The translations under genes and the position numbers were made by a program. A stretch of DNA of 64,000 nt. Origin: Cyrtodaria siliqua (taxonomy: Eukaryota > Mollusca > Bivalvia > Adapedonta > Hiatellidae). The stretch is taken from positions 1 through 64,000 of the forward strand of contig JAWPHD010000133.1 in NCBI GenBank assembly GCA_037043455.1, read 5' to 3'. This document shows positions 45,787 through 58,487 of this stretch, in pieces. The first letter of the stretch is position 1. Each line of letters starts with the position of its first letter. The notes beneath the pieces were generated by a model. The model was not told where the DNA came from. It saw only the letters and a program-made list of their open reading frames with translations, and did not search any database.

Positions 45787-46917
45787 AGGGCTCGATTTTA
45801 GAGATAGTATGTTCTAGAAATAAACTGAAACGGTCAATGATTTTGGACAAACAGTTCATTACCTACACGGTATATAACACAAAGGTATAGGTTTATTATG
45901 TCAGACATCGTATCGAGAGGTTTACACAGTATGTGACATCACTTAGCTTTAGCCCAGACATATACCTATTGTTTCACAAACAAACCTATTTCATATCATA
46001 TGGAACGTTTCTTTTGCCTTTAACGCTAGATATGTACAATTTCAATATCTGACCATTTACATGTACATGATTAACCTTTCAACTTTTTTTTTTTTTATCA
46101 GTAAAGGGCAACAACTGAAATAATGACCAGATGACGAAAATCAAAATTGACCTGTATTTAGTTAGAAGACTGCTGCATGTAAAACTAAGGTTTTATATAC
46201 AAAAGTGCATTTACTGAGCGGAAACAATTTCACCTATGGACAGACAGACCCTTAAAAAAGTTACAAAGCAACCATTTGAAGTATGGCAAGAAATGTTCAC
46301 ACTATTATTTATTTTTTTATTAACATGGTTCACATTGTTCAACCCAATTTAAAGATGAATGGCCACCCTTTTTGTAGTATTATCAATTAACAAATTTAAC
46401 AAATTTGTACAAATAAGTATTATTTGCATGTGGTAGATACTACTTTTACCACTGCGTGACTGCACTGGGGAAATGAGGTAAATCTGAACTGTATAGCTGC
46501 ACCACTATTGGCAGAAAATTGATCAATAGTTACCTGTGGATTAAATACCTGCAAGTTTTCTACCTCATCAAATAAAATTTTATGCTCGCTTTTCACAGAT
46601 ATTGCAATTTGTGAATTGTAAATTTATATATTGCTGTGTATTGATTTTGATTTAAATAAACATGTTCATGAAACAAAACATGGCTGGAGAACTTTAAACA
46701 AGAAAATGCATACACTCAGCCATCACCTTAAATTTTACTTGTTGTCAGAATGAATAGGGAAATCTCAGTGATGTCATTCATTGTGAAACATCTCAAGACA
46801 ATGTCCTACATAATAAACTTGTATATATACCATGCAAGTAATGAACTGTTTGTCCGAAATCACTGAACATTTCAATTTATTGTTAGAACATACTATCGCT
46901 GAGACTGAGCCCATTTT
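45787..46917. repeat. Inverted pair of ~90 bp arms
   Basis: 45787-45880 (gggctcgattttagagatagtatgttcta...acagttcattacc) has an inverse copy at 46825-46917 (about 85% identity by eye). Copy 2 of the segmental duplication lacks the left arm, consistent with an inserted element. The intervening DNA also contains duplicated sequence, so it is not a simple TIR element. Confidence 0.55.
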
Positions 46918-47009
46918 AAATGAATACTTAAACTACAAGTTTTTTTGATAGATGAAGCAATTTTCATGGGAATATCTTGTTCAGTATTGAAGTCGTGCAT
47001 TCAGTTCAA

Positions 47010-47890
47010 GGAGTTATAACCCTCCAAAGACATAAACATTGACCAAACATTGCATGAATGTTCAAGGATTAATGAATTATCCAGTAGAAAAGCTCCTGAT
47101 TTTAGGAAATTTCGTGAATTATTGATAGCCAGTTTAGTTCATATAGCTACAACAGCTCATAACATTGCATGTTATCTACAAGTAAATTAAATATGCAGGC
47201 CATTATGATGAGTGGATTTCCACAAGCACAAGGAAACATTTAAAGAGTATGATGAAACAATATCTCCATTAGTGAAGCTGTATACAGGTTCTAAAATGCA
47301 TGATAGATGGGATATGGAGTCTGCTTGCCTACACAAATAAACCTATTTCATATTATACAGAACATGGGGTAATGCATATCTCAGTGGGTATCATCAATCA
47401 AATCGTCTAAAATGTATTGCCATGAAAAATATAATGTCAGTCTCAGCCTCTTTTTATATGTTTGTTTACCTTTATTAATGCTATGTATGTACAATACATG
47501 ACCAACTTTTCAACAATTTTCTATCAGTAAAGGGCAATAACTCCTGAAATAATTAATTGAATGTTGTATTACGGCTCATCAACACAGTATAGGTTATTTA
47601 AAGCCGCCCCAGAGAGAGGGGAAGGATACATAGGAATCCGGGAACCTGTCCTACTCTTATTATCGAATAGATTCCTATGGTTCTTTAACGTGCTCGGAGG
47701 ATAGACCTATACACGGGACCGCCCGGTTTACGTCCCCATCCGATTATGATCAGATGACAAAAATCTAACTTGATCTGTATTTAGTTAGAACACTGCTGCG
47801 TGTAAAATTAAGGTTATATATACTAAAGGGATCTTAAGTTATTGAGTAGAAACAATTCCATCTATCAATATCCTCAGTCATCACGTACCT
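47010..47890 (+). repeat. Segmental duplication, copy 2
   Basis: Colinear with copy 1 but shorter. It is interrupted by SINE-A copy 4, for which copy 1 (ctgaaataatgaccagatgac, about 46112) gives the unoccupied site. Confidence 0.7.
47561..47744 (-). mobile_element. SINE-A copy 4, truncated
   Basis: Minus strand, from ttgaatgttgtattacggctcatcaac to cgtccccatccga, lacking the head and part of the core. It is absent at the paralogous site in segmental copy 1. The TSD is at most 2-3 bp (at). Confidence 0.8.
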
Positions 47891-48459
47891 TACATTTTAT
47901 TGGTTGGTAGAATGAGTTTAAAGTGACTAATTAAAAAATATAAAACATACATTTTTATTTTTTCATAATAAAGCAATATTCAAAAATTGAATAACCTGTC
48001 ATCTTGTCTCCATGGAAAAACAATTATGTCAATAAAAGATTGTTCTTTTTAGTAACAGTATTAGTGCTGCGTGGTATTATCGGTTTATCGGTGTAGTGTG
48101 GTACGGACCTCAAAATAATGTGTACCGTGATATTTTTTAGCATACTGGTTAGTACTGGTTTTCTACACATATGTTTTTATTATGAAAGTAAATCATAATC
48201 TGCAACTAAGATCTATTTATAACTTTGTATGGTTTCCGTGTTTGTAATACAATCGTAAATACACATATTGGGAAGTGCGCACCATCATAGTTAAAAATAG
48301 ACGCACTTCCAATAATATCTGGTGTTCGCTTGTCGTAATGTGCGCATATGTAGTGCTGGGTACCATGCACTCAGACGAACATGGCAGATTCAAGTGATTG
48401 AGAAATGTTAAAAAACAAAAGAGCAAAATCGTGTTTTTGGGCTTAAAAAGAGTGCTACA

Positions 48460-48732
48460 ATAGTACATCTAGGCAATGTTGCATTTTGTGATTGCTCCGG
48501 CAGCACAACACATTTGGTAACTCACTTGCGAAGACATTACTCGACGTTGAATACAAATTCAAAACAGAAAGTAGACATTGTCAACATCGGAACTGCCATG
48601 CGTAATGTTTCTCATTCACAAGCACAACCAACATTGCATCACGTTATGTCATCTGCATCGAAGCACACCAGGAAATCGGAAAAGTCTATTGAAATTATCA
48701 ACGCAATTGTAAAAGACAATATAAAGAGGATC
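48460..48732 (+). pseudogene. BED-finger/hAT transposase N-terminal remnant
   Basis: The frame through 48487 reads FCDCSGSTTHLVTHLRRHYSTL, resembling the second half of a BED zinc finger (G-S-T-T-x-L-x-x-HL-x-x-H). A linker with SASKHTRKSEKSIEIINAIVKDN follows, as expected between the finger and the hAT core. The first cysteine pair is damaged (spacing one residue instead of two), and the upstream frame has stops. The coding sequence breaks off where foldback FB5 begins at about 48721. No catalytic hAT region is present. Confidence 0.55.
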
Positions 48733-48834
48733 TGACATGAGTTGTCATTTCATACAAAATTTTATTAAACAAATTCCTGGACGAGTTTAATAAAATTTTG
48801 TATGAAATGACAACGAGTGTCAGATCCTTTTTAT
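48721..48834. repeat. Foldback FB5: long perfect stem, G.A module
   Basis: The arms ataaagaggatctgaca / tgtcagatcctttttat and ttgtcatttcatacaaaattttattaaa with its inverse are perfect apart from wobble. The outer module TGAG (48738-48741) faces CGAG (48814-48817), giving tandem G.A mispairs. At the apex CAAA (48770-48773) faces CGAG (48782-48785), probably a decayed module. FB5 interrupts the BED/hAT remnant. Confidence 0.8.
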
Positions 48835-48872
48835 CACATGGCTCAAAAACAACAAGAATCTTGCAATTAAAC

Positions 48873-48952
48873 CCAACCAATCAAACCAGAACGATACCTC
48901 CGACAGACAACAGCATGTGTATAAAGCATGTGCACAGTCGCCTTGTATTACA
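48873..48952 (+). repeat. Repeat shared with 30316-30395
   Basis: ccaaccaatcaaaccagaac, gatacctccgaca-acaacagcatgtgt and ataaagcatgtgcac match the 30.3 kb copy. It lies between FB5 and FB6. Confidence 0.6.
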
Positions 48953-49030
48953 CATGGTTAATATAAGGAAATACGTAATGGGTATATTATACGGTATACA
49001 AGCAGTTCCATGTGATAAATTATGATATGT

Positions 49031-49206
49031 ATCGATATAGAGGATCTTACAAGAGTACTCATTCATTATTGAATTTATTAAACGAGTTGGTAAAATGATA
49101 TAATGCGAGGTTCTTGCCGAGCATTATATATCATTTTTGCTAACGAGTTTAATAAATTCAATAATGAATGAGAAAGAATGTTAGATTCTATTGATCATAT
49201 AACTCA
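49031..49206. repeat. Foldback FB6: nested G.A modules
   Basis: The ends atatagaggatcttaca and inverse are followed by ctcattcattattgaatttattaaa pairing with its inverse. CGAG (49083-49086) faces CGAG (49144-49147). CGAG (49106-49109) faces CGAG (49118-49121) around loop ttcttg. An outer AGAG (49052) facing AAAG looks decayed. The terminal aggatct-aca.gagt matches FB5, but the stems differ. Confidence 0.8.
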
Positions 49207-49561
49207 CATATAGACTTTTATTGCATTTTGTCTGACGCTTTAACACGCGAAACCGACATAAACCTTTGGAATTAGATCATAGTCATTATCGATTTTTTGT
49301 TACAGTGCATACTAGGCTTATTTGTACACTTATATAACTAGTGGTATATCGAAAATATAGAATGGTGTTATTCCACTCCCACACCATAAGTTATGTGATA
49401 AATCGCGATACATTTTTTGGATGCGATACCCAGCACTAGTCTGTATTAAGTTACTATGTATAAATCATGTATAAAAATGTACGAACGCTGCCTTTGAGCT
49501 ATGCTCGGAACACTCCAGAAAAAATATGTTGGTAATACAAGTATATTAGCTTGAAATGTGT

Positions 49562-49776
49562 ATTTGTTTGTTTAAATCATTTTTAACACATTTTAGGCCA
49601 TATCTTACGCTCTGTATTTTTGTGGTAGAGGTAGACCACCCCATTTTTCCTGGGTAGAACCAGTACTGTATACCTCCCGCAATCCGTGAGAATGCTCCAG
49701 TGGGATTCGAACCTGCAGCGGTGAGAGGAGAAAAGGTTTACAATGGAACGTTGTTAACCCCTCGACCACGGAGGCA
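49562..49776 (-). mobile_element. SINE-B copy 5, with head
   Basis: The minus strand reads cctccgtggtcgaggggttaacaacg (box A-like) and ctgcaggttcgaatcccactgg (box B), then the family body ending gtggtctacctctacc. The 71-codon frame over it is incidental. Confidence 0.8.
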
Positions 49777-50029
49777 CATTTGACATATGTACGAAGATAT
49801 ATGATACAGATAGTTTTCATTTGTATAGCCTCTGATTACATTCTTTACCAGGAGTTAAAAATATATAATAATATAGCCAAATCTCATAAGTGCAATAAGT
49901 GTAATATGGCTCCAACTAAGATTGTATTATAATCGAAAAACTGCTTTATAACCGGCATGTGGGTAAAAACTAATTACCAGTAATTAAAAATCTTGTCCAC
50001 AAGAATACACAAGCCAATTATTTGGTAAG

Positions 50030-50240
50030 AATAGTTTTTCAAGTATGCAAGTGAATGTTTTCATGACAAATTAGATCGTAATCTGTATAAACGTACTTTG
50101 GTGATCAATTTTACTGCTAGTTTATACAATTCTAAAAATAACCATGAAATAAAATATTTCAAGTGTCTTTTAAAGGTGAGAAATCAATACAATAATCCTT
50201 AATTAATTCTGGATTATTAAAACTACTGGCAGTCGCTCAT
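50030..50240 (+). repeat. Second duplicated segment, copy 1 (first part)
   Basis: gtgaatgttttcatga, agattgtaatctgta-like, ctttggtgatcaatttta and tatttcaagtgtcttttaaaggtg-gaaatcaa-acaataatccttaattaatt match 53125-53330. The match resumes at 51085-51300 (cttattc-cgatact, tcaactttctcttc, aatttgtaaagaa-gtctt) after an inserted repeat block. Confidence 0.7.
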
Positions 50241-50257
50241 AAAACTAGATGGGTGCT

Positions 50258-51063
50258 CCATGGACATTTGTGTCGCCCGCCTGCCATGTGCTTATTTCAG
50301 TAAGGACAATGTAACTATAAGTTTTGAAGACAAGGCATGCAATCTTTCATGAACTATGGAACACATTTTTTTTTTTAAATTGTAAATGTTTTATGAAAAA
50401 GGCCATAACTCTGCATTGAATAATTGGTAAGAAAGAACATAATAAAGTTTCATGACCACAGGTCAATATTTGGCTACGTTATGAGCTAGGTATATAGGTT
50501 AGGTTGCAGGTTCAAGTTTTATGAAAAGGGGTAAAACTCTTCAGAAAATAATGGAAGTCAGAGTTATGGGACAGGATAATGGCATTGAATAATTGTTAAG
50601 GAAGAACTGTATAAAGTTTCATGATCGTAGGTCAAATTTTTGCCAAGTTGTGTAAATGCAAATAACCCTGCCAAAATGAAAGTCAGAGTTATTGGACATG
50701 TGCAACGACATTCCTTGGGGTAAGATGAAGATATTTGTGAAGTTTCATGAACATATGTCAAATACTTTTTAAATTATGTCAATTATAAGCTCTGTTAGGT
50801 TGCAGGTTAAAGTTCTATGAAGAGGGGCATTACTCTGCCAAAATGAAAGTCAAGAGTTATTGGGACATGCGCATGTGTAACAACATTTCTTGAGGTAAAA
50901 TGGAGATGTGTGTGAAGTTTCATGATCATAGGTCAAATACTTTTCAAGTTATGACCAATGTTAGGTTGCATGTTAAAGTGTGACCGATGATAGACGGAAG
51001 GACGGATGATGATGATGGACAAAGTCATACCCAAGTGTCTGCCATGCTATGCAGGTGACACAA
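50258..51063 (+). mobile_element. Repeat-cored insertion in duplicated segment
   Basis: It begins tgtgtcgcccgcctgccatg and ends catgctatgcaggtgacacaag (short inverted ends). The core has about four ~170 bp units sharing aaagtcagagttattgg-acatg, gtgaagtttcatgaacatatgtcaaatactttt and ggttgcaggttaaagt. The tail reads gatagacggaaggacggatgatgatg. It is absent from the paralogous position near 53335. Confidence 0.65.
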
Positions 51064-51335
51064 GAACACTGTAGTGTAATATCAAATAAAATTCATTCCT
51101 GTTTTTCCTTCTTATTCGCGATACTATTGGTAAATATATAGTGTTATTTAGAAAAGCAGTCTTGTCACAGTTAATATTCTATACATCCTCAACTTTCTCT
51201 TCTTTACATCAACCCTGGCATACAATTTCAATTTGTAAAGAATGTCTTCTCGACATAATTAGATCAATTCACAAAAACAAATCCATTTTACCAGGATTTC
51301 AATTCTTAAAAATCCTTATTTGGTCAGTACAAAAT

Positions 51336-52934
51336 AAACAAGAGGTCAATGACCTTGAAGCTCTACTGATTGATTTTGATTTCAGGAAGTAGTCGCTACA
51401 GACTTGTTTTTTGAAAATCTATTTTTAACCGTGGCGGCCATCTTGAATTTCCGGCCGACCTGAAATTTTGCTAAGATCAATAAGACATTAAGAGCAACAT
51501 TCCTGTGAAGTTTCATGAAAATCCGTCAAGTAGTTTCAAAGAAGTAGTCGCTACAAGTTTTCATTATATAACTCTATGTAAACAAAGCAGCCATGTTTAA
51601 GGTCAAATCAAAACGATTTTCGACAAGGACCAACATCATGTCATACTGATCATTTTAGAAAAAGTCCCATATCAATATCTCTTATTGTTTTGAAGAAGTA
51701 GTCGCTACAAACTTATTTATATTAAATCTATTTTTAGCTGTGGCGGCCATCTTGAATTTCCGGCCGACCTGAAATTTTTCTAGGATCAACTAGACATCAA
51801 GAGCAACATTCCTGTGAAGTTTCATGAACATCCGTCAAGTAGTTTCAGAGGAGTAGTCGCTACAAGTTTTTACTATATAACTCTATGTAACCAAAGATGG
51901 CCACTGGCAGCCATGTTTAACGTCGAATCAAAATATTTTTCCACAAGGATCTACATCATGTCATGCTGATCATTTTAGAAAAAGTCCCATATCAATATCA
52001 CTTATAGTTTTCAAGAAGTAGTCGCTACAAACTTATTTTTTAAAAATCTATTTTTAGCTGTGACGGCCATCTTGAATTTCCGGCCGACCTGAAATTTTGA
52101 TAGGATCAATTAGACATCAAGAGCAACATTCCTGTAAAGTTTCATGACAATCCGCCAAGTAGTTTCAGAGGAGTAGTCGCTAAAAGTTTTTACTATATAA
52201 CTCTATGTAAACAAAGATGGCCGCTGGCAGCCATGTTTAATGTTGAATCAAAATGATTTTTGACTAGGATCAACATCATGTAATGCTGATCATTTTAGAA
52301 AAAGTCCCATATCAATATCACTTATAGTTTTCAAGAAGTAGTCGCTACAAACTTATTTTTTAAAAATCTGTTTTTAGCTGTGACGGCCATCTTGAATTTC
52401 CGGCCGACCTGAAATTTTTCTAGGATCAATTAGACATCAAGAGCAACATTCCTGTAAAGTTTCATGACAATCCGCCAAGTAGTTTCAGAGAAGAAGTCGC
52501 TACAAGTTTTTACTATATAACTCTATGTAAACAAAGATGGCCGCTGGCAGCCATGTTTAACGTTGAATCAAAACGATTTTTGACTAGGATCAACATCATG
52601 TCATGCTGATCATTTTAGAAAAAGTCCCATATCAATATCACTTATAGTTTTCAAGAAGAAGTCGCTACAAACTTGTATTTTAAAACTCTATTTTTAGCTT
52701 TGGCGGCCATCTTGGATTTCACATCAACATGAATTTTTGCTAGGATCAACTAGACTTTATGGGCAACATTTCTGTAAAGTTTCATGAATATCCATCCAGT
52801 AGTTTCAGCTGTGAAGTCGCTACAAATAAAAGTTTACGGACAGACGGACAGACAGACGGACAGACGGACAGACGGACGACGGACGCCGCACCACGGCATA
52901 AGCTCCGCTGATCTCTGATCAGTTGAGCTAAAAA
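51336..52934 (+). mobile_element. Repeat-cored element, five ~315 bp units
   Basis: It starts aaacaagaggtcaatgacc, then agctctactgat. It ends agctccgctgatctctgatcagttgagctaaaaa, so agctc-actgat is inverted at the ends. Unit landmark gccatcttgaatttccggccg recurs near 51437, 51745, 52065 and 52386, with a variant at 52705. Just before the end lies a long gacggacagacgg tract (52836-52885). Confidence 0.8.
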
Positions 52935-53124
52935 TTAATGATTAAGATCACAGACCTAATAACAAATTATTAATATGTCTGTGTCTAGATCTATACCTTT
53001 TTTATAATGATAAAAAATGCTAACACCAATAGCCTCATTCTCGCTTGCCAGGGTATCAAAACGGTCTCCTTTGTTGATACTCGGACAAGTTTGGAGAAGA
53101 AATAATAGTTTGATAAGAATAGGA

Positions 53125-53530
53125 TTAGTTATTGAATGTTTTCATGAGGAATTATAGTCAGATTGTAATCTGTAATTTTAAATGTGCTTTGGTGATCAAT
53201 TTTTACTTCTAGTTTATACAATCTGTTTATACATATACAATACAATAAACTATTTCAAGTGTCTTTTAAAAGGTGCGAAATCAACACAATAATCCTTAAT
53301 TAATTTTTGATCATTAAAACTAGTCCTCCATAAAAAAAAAACACACTCTAAAATCAACAAATCCATTTCAGTTTTCCCTCCTTATTCACGATACTCCATA
53401 ATACAACACTTGTTATGCTAGAACAGCAATCGTGAACGTTAATATTCTAAATATTCTCAATTTTCTCTTCCTCATCATAAAATTTAAATTTGTAAAGAAC
53501 GTCTTTTCCATAATAATCAGATAAATTTGC
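53125..53530 (+). repeat. Second duplicated segment, copy 2
   Basis: A continuous version of the segment that is split at 50030-50240 and 51085-51300. The two copies bracket the element at 51336-52934. Confidence 0.7.
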
Positions 53531-54014
53531 ACATCATTATACCCAGTAATACAGGCGTATACTCAAACAGTGGTATCAAAGTGAACCTAACCACTCTACG
53601 TAAACTGGAGAAATATAGCTTGCCCCATAAAATCAAGGAATCAATGACCAGAAGAACTGCTGATGTACATAGCCATGCCTAATATGAAACTCAGACTTTT
53701 ACCATGGTTTCAATTTTTAATAATCATCATTTTGGTCAAATGCCATACTTGACAAATGGAATAATGTTTTATATAACGCCAGTCTTTTTTATTAATTAGT
53801 TTACCAATTTCATAGAGCGTTAAATGTAGGGTAGGAGCATGGAAATAGAAAATGTTTTTAATTTGCGCTTAATCTTTACCGGCTAATATAGATTACAAAA
53901 AATATTTTGTTTGGTTGTACTGGGAATGTCGTATGAAATGTAAAACGTAATGCACACAAGCAATAATGTTTTGGAAACACGTTGTTTTTTTAATTTCGGT
54001 TTTGCCAAATTTTA
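53531..54014. other. No feature seen
   Basis: A+T-rich spacer before the minisatellite. Confidence 0.4.
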
Positions 54015-54690
54015 GAGTAGGATGATCCTTCATCCAGTACACATGTTGATATATGTGGAATGAGACTCTCATAGAGACACATCATCCAGTACACATGTTG
54101 ACATATGTGGAATGGGACTCTCATAGAGACCCATCATCCGGTACACATGTTGACATGTGTGAAATGGGACACTCATAGAGACCCATCATCCGGTACACAT
54201 GTTGACATGTGTGGAATGGGACACTCATAGAGACACATCATACAGTACACATGTTGACATATGTGGAATGAGACACTCATAGAGACCCATCATCTGGTAC
54301 ATGTGCTGACATGTGTGGAATGGGACTCTCATAATGAGAGACCAATCATCCGGTACACATAATGACATGTGTGGAATGGGACACTCATAGAGACCCATCA
54401 TCAGGTACACGTGCTGACATGTGTGGAATGGGACACTCATAGAGACCCATCATCAGGTACACGTGCTGACATGTGTGGAATGGGACACTCATAGAGACCC
54501 ATCATCCGGTACATGTGCTGACAGTCATGTGTGGAATGGGACACTCATAGAGACCCATCATCTGGTACACATGTTGACATGTTTGGAATGGGACACTCAT
54601 AGAGACCCATCATCCGATACACATGCTGACATGTGTGGAATGGGACACTCATAGAGACCCATCATTCGATACACATGCTGACACACGGTT
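54015..54690 (+). repeat. 52 bp minisatellite, first block
   Basis: About 13 units of gacatgtgtggaatgggaca-ctcatagagacccatcatcc-ggtacacatgct. Because 52 is not a multiple of three, the long frames reading WNGTLIETHH and WDTHRDPSS rotate between units and are artefacts. Confidence 0.9.
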
Positions 54691-55292
54691 CATACAGACA
54701 AGACCAGAGGAAATTCAAGCACTTTTCAAGCACTTTTCAAGGACTGTATTGTGTTTTTAAGGACTCTTAAAAGCCAACTCATCACACATACCTACCACAT
54801 AGAGCTACCTTTAGTTTGATTACTGCTTCATCACTGTCACTAATAAAGTTCACAACTGTCTCAGATATGTAGCAAATGAAAACAGCAGACAGTAGTAACA
54901 TGTCATGTTTATTTGCAAGTGTTTTTCTCTCAGCCTACATTTTTCTTATCCAATTTCTCAAGCTTGACATCTGGCTTGACATCCTTCACAAGATATTCAC
55001 CACCTTCACTGCCGGTTTGGCAAGTGACTCGGACATGATATATCTACTGAGCACTTGACCGATCGAGACATTTACAACTGTTACATGAGTAGTCTCCCTT
55101 GCACTGCTCACTCAATGTAAACAAATACAATGAGCGCTGCTGATTCACACTTTTCAGTGCAGATAGTGGTTATGAAAATGTTTTTTTAATATTTCTTTGA
55201 AATTAAAGAACTTTTTAAAGACTCCTGCTCAGTTTCAATGACTTTTCAAGCACCTTTTTCCAATGACACAAAATTCAAGCACTTTTCAAGGA
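54691..55292. other. Non-repeat insertion in the minisatellite
   Basis: About 600 bp of unrelated sequence bounded by aaattcaagcacttttcaag on both sides (54711, 55269) in direct orientation. It looks like an inserted element; no TIR or transposase is seen. Confidence 0.5.
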
Positions 55293-58200
55293 AATTGGGA
55301 TACTCATAGAGACCCATCATCCAGTACACATGCTGACATGTATGGAATGGGACACTCACAGAGACCCACCATCCAGTACACATACTGACATGTATGGAAT
55401 GGGACACTCACAGAGACCCATCATACAGTACACATACTGACATGTGTGGAATGGGACACTCACAGAGACTCATCATTCTGTACACATGCTGACATGTGTG
55501 GAATGGCACACTCATAGAGACCCACCATACAGTACACATGCTGACATGTGTGGAATGGCACACTCATAGAGACCCATCATCCAGTACACATGCTGACATG
55601 TGTGGAATGGCACACTCATAGAGACCCATCATCCGGTACACATGCTGACTTGTGTGGAATGGGACATTCATAAAGACCCATCATCGTGTACACATGCTGA
55701 CATGTGTGGAATGGCACACTCATAGAGACCCATCATCCGATACACGTGCTGACATGATTGTCTGGAATGGGACACTCATAGAGACCCATCATACCGTATA
55801 CATGCCGACATGTGTGGAATGGGACACTCATAGAGACTCATCATCCGGTACAAATGCTGACGTGTGGAATGGGACACTCATAGACACCCATCATCAGGTA
55901 CATGTGCTGACATGTGTGGAATGGGACACTCATAGAGTCCCATCATCCGGTACACATGCTGACATGTGTGGAGTGGGACTCTCATAGAGACCTATCATCC
56001 GGTACACATGTTGACTTGTGTGGAATGGGACACTCATAGAGACCCATCATCTGGTACACATGCTGACATGTGTGGAGTGGGACTCTCATAGAGACCCATC
56101 ATCCGGCACACATGTTGATATGTGTGGAACGGGACACTCATAGAGACCCATCATCCTGTATACATGCCGACATGTGTGGAATGGGACACTCATAGAGACC
56201 CATCACCCAGTACACATGCAGACATGTGTGGAATGGGACACTAATAGAGACCCTTCATCCGGTACACATGCTGACTTGTGTGGAATGGGACACTCACAGA
56301 GACCATCACCCAGTACACATACTGACATGTGTGGAATGGGACACTCATAGAGACTCATCATCCGGTACAAATGCTGATGTGTGGAATGGGACACTCATAG
56401 ACACCCATCATCAGGTACATGTGCAGACATGTGTTGAATTGGACACTCATAGAGACCCATCATCCGGTACACATGTTGACATGTGTGGAATGGGACACTC
56501 ATAGTGACCCATCATCCTGTATGCATGCCGACATGTGTGGAATGGGACACTCATAGAGACCCATCACCCAGTACACATGCAGACATGTGTGGAATGGGAC
56601 ACTAATAGAGACCCATCATCCAGTACACATGCTGACTTGTGTGGAATGGGACACTCATAGAGACCATCACCCAGTACACATACTGACATGTGTGGAATGG
56701 GACACTCATAAAGACCCATCATCCAGTACACATGCTGACATGTGTGGAATGGGACACTCATATAGATCATCACCCAGTATACATACTGACATGTGTGGAA
56801 TGGGACACTCATAAAGACCCATCATCCAGTACACACGCTGACATGATGTGTGGAAGGGTCACTCATAGAGACCCATCATCTGGTACACATGTTGACATGT
56901 GTGGAATTATACATGATGACATGTGTGGAATGGGACACATGTTGACATGTGTGGAATTACACATGATGACATGTGTGGAATGGGACACTCAAGGAGACCC
57001 ATCATCCAGTACACATGCTGACAATTGTGGAATGGGACACTCATAGAGACCCATCATCCAGTAGACATGCTGACATGTGTGGAATGGGACACTCATAGAG
57101 ACCCATCATTCTGTACAAATGCTGACATGTATTGAATGGGACACTCATAGAGACCCATCAACCGATACACATGCTGACATGATTGTGTGGAAGGGACACT
57201 CATAGAGACCCATCATCCGGTACACATGTTGACATGTGTGGAATTACACATGTTGACATGTGTGGAATGGGACACTCATAGAGACCCATCATTTGGTACA
57301 CATGCTGACATGTGTGGAATGGGACACTCATAGACCCATCATTGGGTACACATGCTGACATGTGTGGAATGGGACACTCATAGACCCATCATCCAGTACA
57401 CATGCAGACATGTGTGGAATGCGACACTCATAGACTCATCATCCAGTAAACATGCTGATATGTGTGGAATTTGAAACTCATAGAGACCCATCATCCGATA
57501 CACGTGCTGACATGATTGTGTGGAATGGGACACTCATAGAGACATATCATCCAGTACACATACATGTGTGGAATGGGACACTTATGGAGACCCATCATCC
57601 GGTACACATGCTGACATGTGTGGAATAGGACACCTTATAGAGACTCATCATCTGGTACACGTGCTGACATGATTGTTTTGAATATGACACCTTATAGAGA
57701 CCCATCATCCGGTACACATGCCGACATTTGTGGAATGGGACACTCATAGAGACCCATCATCGAGTATACATGCTGACGTGTGGAGTGGGACACTCATACA
57801 GACCCATCATCCCGTACACATGCTGACATGTGTGGAATGCGACACTCATAGAGACCCATCATCCGGTACACATGCTGACATTTGTGGAATGGGACACTCA
57901 TAGAGACTCATCATCCAGTATACATGCTGACGTGTGGAGTGGGACACTCATACAGACCCATCATCCTGTACACATGCTGACATGTGTGGAATGCGACACT
58001 CATAGAGACCCATCATCCGGTACACATGCTGACATTTGTGGAATGGGACACACATAGAGACCCATCAACCGGTACACATGCTGACATGTTTGGAATGGGA
58101 CACTCATAGAGACTTATCATCCGGTACACATGCTGACCTTTGAGGAATGGGATACTTATAGAGACCAATCATCCGGTACACATGCTGACATGTGTGGAAT

Positions 58201-58487
58201 GGAATACTCACAGAAACCAATCATCTGGTACACATGCGGACATGTGTGGAATGGGACACTCATAAAGACCCATCATCCAGTACACATGCTGACATGTGTG
58301 GTATGGGACACTCACAGAAACCGATCATCTGGTACACATGCTGACATGTGTGGAATGGGACACTTATAGAGACCTATCATCCAGTACATATGCTGACATG
58401 TGTGGAATGGGACACTCATAGAGACCTATCACCCAGTACACATGCAGACGTGTGGAAATGGACACTCATAGAGACCTATCATCCAGT

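Larger units (their letters stand above)
43856..46260 (+). repeat. Segmental duplication, copy 1
   Basis: Blocks colinear with 47010-47890: accctccaaggacataaaca, ttaatgaattatccagtagaaaag, ttatctacaagtaaattaaatatgcagg, gaaacatttt-aagagtatgatga, agctgtata-caggttctaaaatgcatga and cagtaaagggcaa-aact. Copy 1 is expanded by a SINE (44506), a repeat block (45065-45440) and a segment at 45785-45985 absent from copy 2. Confidence 0.7.
48062..49438 (+). mobile_element. Probable decayed hAT-type element containing FB5 and FB6
   Basis: The right end reads gatacccagcacta. Inverse matches occur at 48351 (tagtgctgggta, 12 of 12) and at 48062 (tagtgctgcgtggta). The flanks of the outer choice (aacagtat, gtctgtat) agree at 5 of 8 positions, so the TSD is only suggestive. 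A BED-type transposase fragment inside supports hAT ancestry. Either left end is possible. Confidence 0.45.

Noticed and set aside
54421..58369. Several 60-118 codon open frames with repeated WNGTLIETHH/WDTHRDPSS protein text
   Set aside because: They come from a 52 bp minisatellite. The period is not a multiple of three, frames rotate and both strands are open, so no repeat protein is supported.
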